A program made the position numbers and the translations under genes. The notes under the pieces were generated by a model. That model made no database searches. It was not told the DNA's origin and was given only the letters and a program-made list of their open reading frames with translations. Below, piece by piece: positions 23,318 through 25,611 of a stretch of 25,611 nt of DNA. Position 1 is the first letter of the stretch; the number at the start of each line of letters is the position of its first letter. The DNA comes from Hyphomicrobiales bacterium (GTDB taxonomy: Bacteria > Pseudomonadota > Alphaproteobacteria > Rhizobiales > Xanthobacteraceae): assembly GCA_003164375.1 (NCBI GenBank), contig PLTE01000029.1, positions 3,283 through 28,893 on the forward strand, given 5' to 3'.

Positions 23318-24364
23318 ATGGCAGATTACTCGAAGGCGTCGTGGGTCGATCCAGGCTTGAATTGGAAGCCCTTGCCGGTCGGCGAACTGCCCGAGCGCGT
23401 TCTCATCGACTTCGCGACCAAGTGCAATCTGCGCTGTCCAATGTGTCCGGTATGGGGCTCGGAGGACAACAATGCCATTGATTCGGTCAAAGGCGTCATG
23501 AAGGCCGACTCTGCGACGCGGCTACTTGACGAGATCGCGCCTATTCATCCCCTGATCCAACCGAATATGTATGGCGAGCCGCTGCTGATCCCGAATTTGC
23601 GCGAGCGCCTGAGCGATATGAAGGCGCGGGGCATTGCGATCGCGTTCAACACCAATGGCCTGACCCTCGATGACGACCTCGCCAAATTCATGGTCGACAT
23701 CGGGCTCGACTCGATCTCATTCAGTATCGATGCGTCGACCCGCGAGACGTTGGAAAAAATTCGCGGAATCGACAAGCTGGAGAAAATAGAAGCCGCTGTG
23801 TTCCGCATGTTGGCGGCGCGCGGCGACCGCGAGCTACCGCGGATCAGCGTGTCATTCACGCTGCAAGACGCGAATCGTCACGAAGAGGAAGCTTTTGTCG
23901 AACGGTGGAGTGGCATCGTCGATTGCGTTCGTGTCGGCTTGTTGTTCGAAAATGGCACATTTCCCGACATGAAGCCGCCGGAGAAGCGATTGCCGTGCCC
24001 CACGCTCTACAAGACCCTGCCGGTCCACAACGACGGTACGGTGACGGTGTGCTGTCTTGACGGGTTTAAGTCCACGAATGTCGGCAATGTTTTCGAAGAC
24101 GGCGTGAAAGCCGTTTGGAACGGCGAGGAATTCGCCAAGGTCCGCTACTATCACGAGACCGAGCAGTGGGACAAAGTTCCGTTCTGCGCGAGCTGCAACG
24201 GTTGGGCGCAATACGAGTTCGAGGAGGAAGTGCGTGACGGTTTGTTTATTCGCCGCTCACCAGAATTCACTTATTACAATCGCATCGCGCGGTTGAAGAA
24301 CTGGCAGGGGCGGCTGCTCGGCGCTCACAAGCAGCCGAATAGCGAGCTCATCGAAGCCGCCTAA
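23318..24364 (+). CDS. Radical SAM protein with SPASM-like C-terminal cysteines
   Basis: The 348-residue protein has the radical SAM cluster motif CNLRCPMC (C36, C40, C43), followed by NMYGEPLL (the GGEP-like SAM-binding motif), FNTNGLTL and SISFSIDAST. The C-terminal third has further cysteines in LPCPTLYKTLPVHNDGTVTVCCLDG and VPFCASCNGW, which fit a SPASM or twitch domain carrying an extra iron-sulfur cluster. Enzymes of this build oxidise, epimerise or deoxygenate sugars and cyclitols (for example BtrN) or modify peptides. No small precursor peptide gene is seen nearby, so a sugar substrate is more likely here (inference). The start is chosen from the GGAGG at 23308-23312. Confidence 0.87.
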   Translation: MADYSKASWVDPGLNWKPLPVGELPERVLIDFATKCNLRCPMCPVWGSEDNNAIDSVKGVMKADSATRLLDEIAPIHPLIQPNMYGEPLLIPNLRERLSDMKARGIAIAFNTNGLTLDDDLAKFMVDIGLDSISFSIDASTRETLEKIRGIDKLEKIEAAVFRMLAARGDRELPRISVSFTLQDANRHEEEAFVERWSGIVDCVRVGLLFENGTFPDMKPPEKRLPCPTLYKTLPVHNDGTVTVCCLDGFKSTNVGNVFEDGVKAVWNGEEFAKVRYYHETEQWDKVPFCASCNGWAQYEFEEEVRDGLFIRRSPEFTYYNRIARLKNWQGRLLGAHKQPNSELIEAA

Positions 24365-24421
24365 TAACGGGACCGGCGCCGCCCTTCCGCAGCATTTTCA
24401 TTGCCGCCCACCGACACCGCG

Positions 24422-25611
24422 ATGCAGGCCATGCAGCCGTTCGATTTCATCGTATCGCTGTGGGGCGAGCGCTATCGCAACTATTTCGTCGATCGCTGCC
24501 TGCCGACGCTCTTGGCGGAGGGAAATTTTCCCGTTTTGCGTGCGAGCGAAGGCCATCGGCTGTTGATCGCCACGACGCAAGCCGATTGGCAGGCCATGAC
24601 CGACCTGCCCGTCATGCAGCGGGTGCGCGAATTCGTAACGCCGCAATTCTTCGAGGTCGCCATTCCGGAGGCGGGGGACGCCGCGCCGGGCGGCGAAGAG
24701 GTTATTCGTCACCACGCCAAATGCCAGAAACAGCTTTGCGAAGTCGCGTTTCGGGATCGGGCTTATGGCAGCGTGGTATTTCCCGATACGCTCTATTCCA
24801 CCGGGGCCGTCGCCGCGCTGTTGCGCTACGCCCGCGCCGGGCACCGGCTGGTGCTGTGCGCCGCCTTGCGCCAGATCGAGGAGTCCGTGCTGGCGGAGCT
24901 CGATTCAACCGGCATATTGCCGCTCGGCTCGAAACCCTCGCTGACCGGCCAGGCGTTATCGATCCCGCCCCGGCAGATGGCCGACCTTGCCGTGCGCCAT
25001 CTTCATCCCGAAGTCGTCGTTTACGACTGGGATTATATCAGTTCGCCGCCGCTTTCGGCACACCGCTTCTGGCGCGTCCCAGGCCGGCGCGGCCTGATCT
25101 TGCGCACCTTCTACGGGCTTCCCGTGCTCATGGATTATCGCGCGATCGAGACCCATAATACCGAATGTCTCGACCGCGATATCTTTGAGAATGTCTATGT
25201 GCGGAGCAATTTCGCGGAGTGCGGTGGCTTGCATGTCGTGCAAGATTCGGATGATTTCATGTTGATCAGTCTCACGCCCGAGGCGGTCGGTGAGCATCAC
25301 GCCCCGACACTGCTGCCGCGCTCTCCTTGGCTGCACGATCTTGACCGAGAGTCCAGTCTGCGCGCGTCGATGCATTATTTCGTCGGCCGAACTGACGACG
25401 GGCTAAAGGGCGCTTTGTTCAATTGTCCGATGTATTGGCACAGCGACGACCTCGATGAGACCTGGACGAAACGGAATCGCCAGATCTCGCAACTGCTGCG
25501 CCGCGTTAACGGCGATTATGGTTCGGGTTGTCAGGCCGCGCAGATCTCATACCCTCGTTGGCTGAGCATACGTCCGCGTCGATTGCTGGGCGATCTCTAT
25601 TACTACGGCGT
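24422..25611 (+). CDS. Unknown-family protein (WGERYR domain), third paralogue, 3' truncated by the window end
   Basis: The frame runs from the ATG at 24422 to the window end without a stop (396 complete codons). The protein shares the motifs of the copies at 18417 and 20588: VSLWGERYRNYFVDR, LLIATTQADWQAM, VVFPDTLYSTGAVAALLRYARAG...AALRQIEES, VLMDYR, NVYVRSNF, HVVQDSDDFMLISLTPEAVG and MYWHSDDLDE. It is closer to the 18417 protein than to the minus-strand one, for instance in LADLMVRHLHPE against MADLAVRHLHPE. Whether it also ends in an esterase domain cannot be seen. A TTG at 24401 would add seven residues. Function unknown. Confidence 0.82.
   Translation, partial: MQAMQPFDFIVSLWGERYRNYFVDRCLPTLLAEGNFPVLRASEGHRLLIATTQADWQAMTDLPVMQRVREFVTPQFFEVAIPEAGDAAPGGEEVIRHHAKCQKQLCEVAFRDRAYGSVVFPDTLYSTGAVAALLRYARAGHRLVLCAALRQIEESVLAELDSTGILPLGSKPSLTGQALSIPPRQMADLAVRHLHPEVVVYDWDYISSPPLSAHRFWRVPGRRGLILRTFYGLPVLMDYRAIETHNTECLDRDIFENVYVRSNFAECGGLHVVQDSDDFMLISLTPEAVGEHHAPTLLPRSPWLHDLDRESSLRASMHYFVGRTDDGLKGALFNCPMYWHSDDLDETWTKRNRQISQLLRRVNGDYGSGCQAAQISYPRWLSIRPRRLLGDLYYYG

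Overview
This window looks like part of a surface-polysaccharide (O-antigen or capsule) locus from a GC-rich alphaproteobacterium, most likely of the Bradyrhizobium/Rhodopseudomonas group. That placement rests on dense GC-rich coding with frequent GTG and TTG starts, on protein families that match rhizobial polysaccharide loci from memory, and on a palindromic element at 1132-1182 that resembles a repeat common in that group. No search was run, so the taxonomy is an inference.

Layout. The left edge (3-1123) has a truncated winged-helix regulator, translationally coupled to a NusG/RfaH-type antiterminator. A short non-coding leader follows (1124-1295). It holds the palindromic repeat and an 11-base match to the enterobacterial ops element that recruits RfaH. 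Next comes an ABC exporter pair of the Wzm/Wzt type (1296-2986). From 3029 to 15195 there is a dense run of sugar-building enzymes, often overlapping or a few bases apart: a transaldolase, two extended SDR enzymes, a nucleotidyltransferase fused ahead of a PfkB kinase (reverse of HldE order), a Gfo/Idh oxidoreductase, a UDP-glucose-dehydrogenase-like protein without the catalytic cysteine, an SDR that lacks the Tyr/Lys pair, a methyltransferase, a 4,6-dehydratase-like SDR, a two-subunit transketolase and a DegT aminotransferase. From 15218 to 20534 come tailoring genes: a Nudix hydrolase, a zinc-binding C-methyltransferase-like protein, a hexapeptide acetyltransferase, an AAC(3)-like acetyltransferase and a 705-residue protein whose C-terminus is a sialate-O-acetylesterase-like domain. 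The right end holds a minus-strand paralogue of that protein's N-terminal domain (20588-21901), a divergent gap, an FkbM methyltransferase, a SPASM-type radical SAM enzyme and a third paralogue cut by the window end.

Working model (inference). Transketolase (C2 transfer) and transaldolase (C3 transfer) could build an unusual, possibly higher-carbon sugar phosphate. The kinase/nucleotidyltransferase fusion would activate it in the manner of heptose. The SDRs, dehydrogenases, aminotransferase, methyltransferases and acetyltransferases would then tailor it, and Wzm/Wzt would export the glycan. No recognisable glycosyltransferase is present, so the three-copy unknown family is a candidate for that role. 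The NusG paralogue and ops-like site would let RNA polymerase read through a transcription unit of about 19 kb. There is no gene-free stretch longer than 300 bases. I saw no tRNA, rRNA, CRISPR array or insertion sequence.
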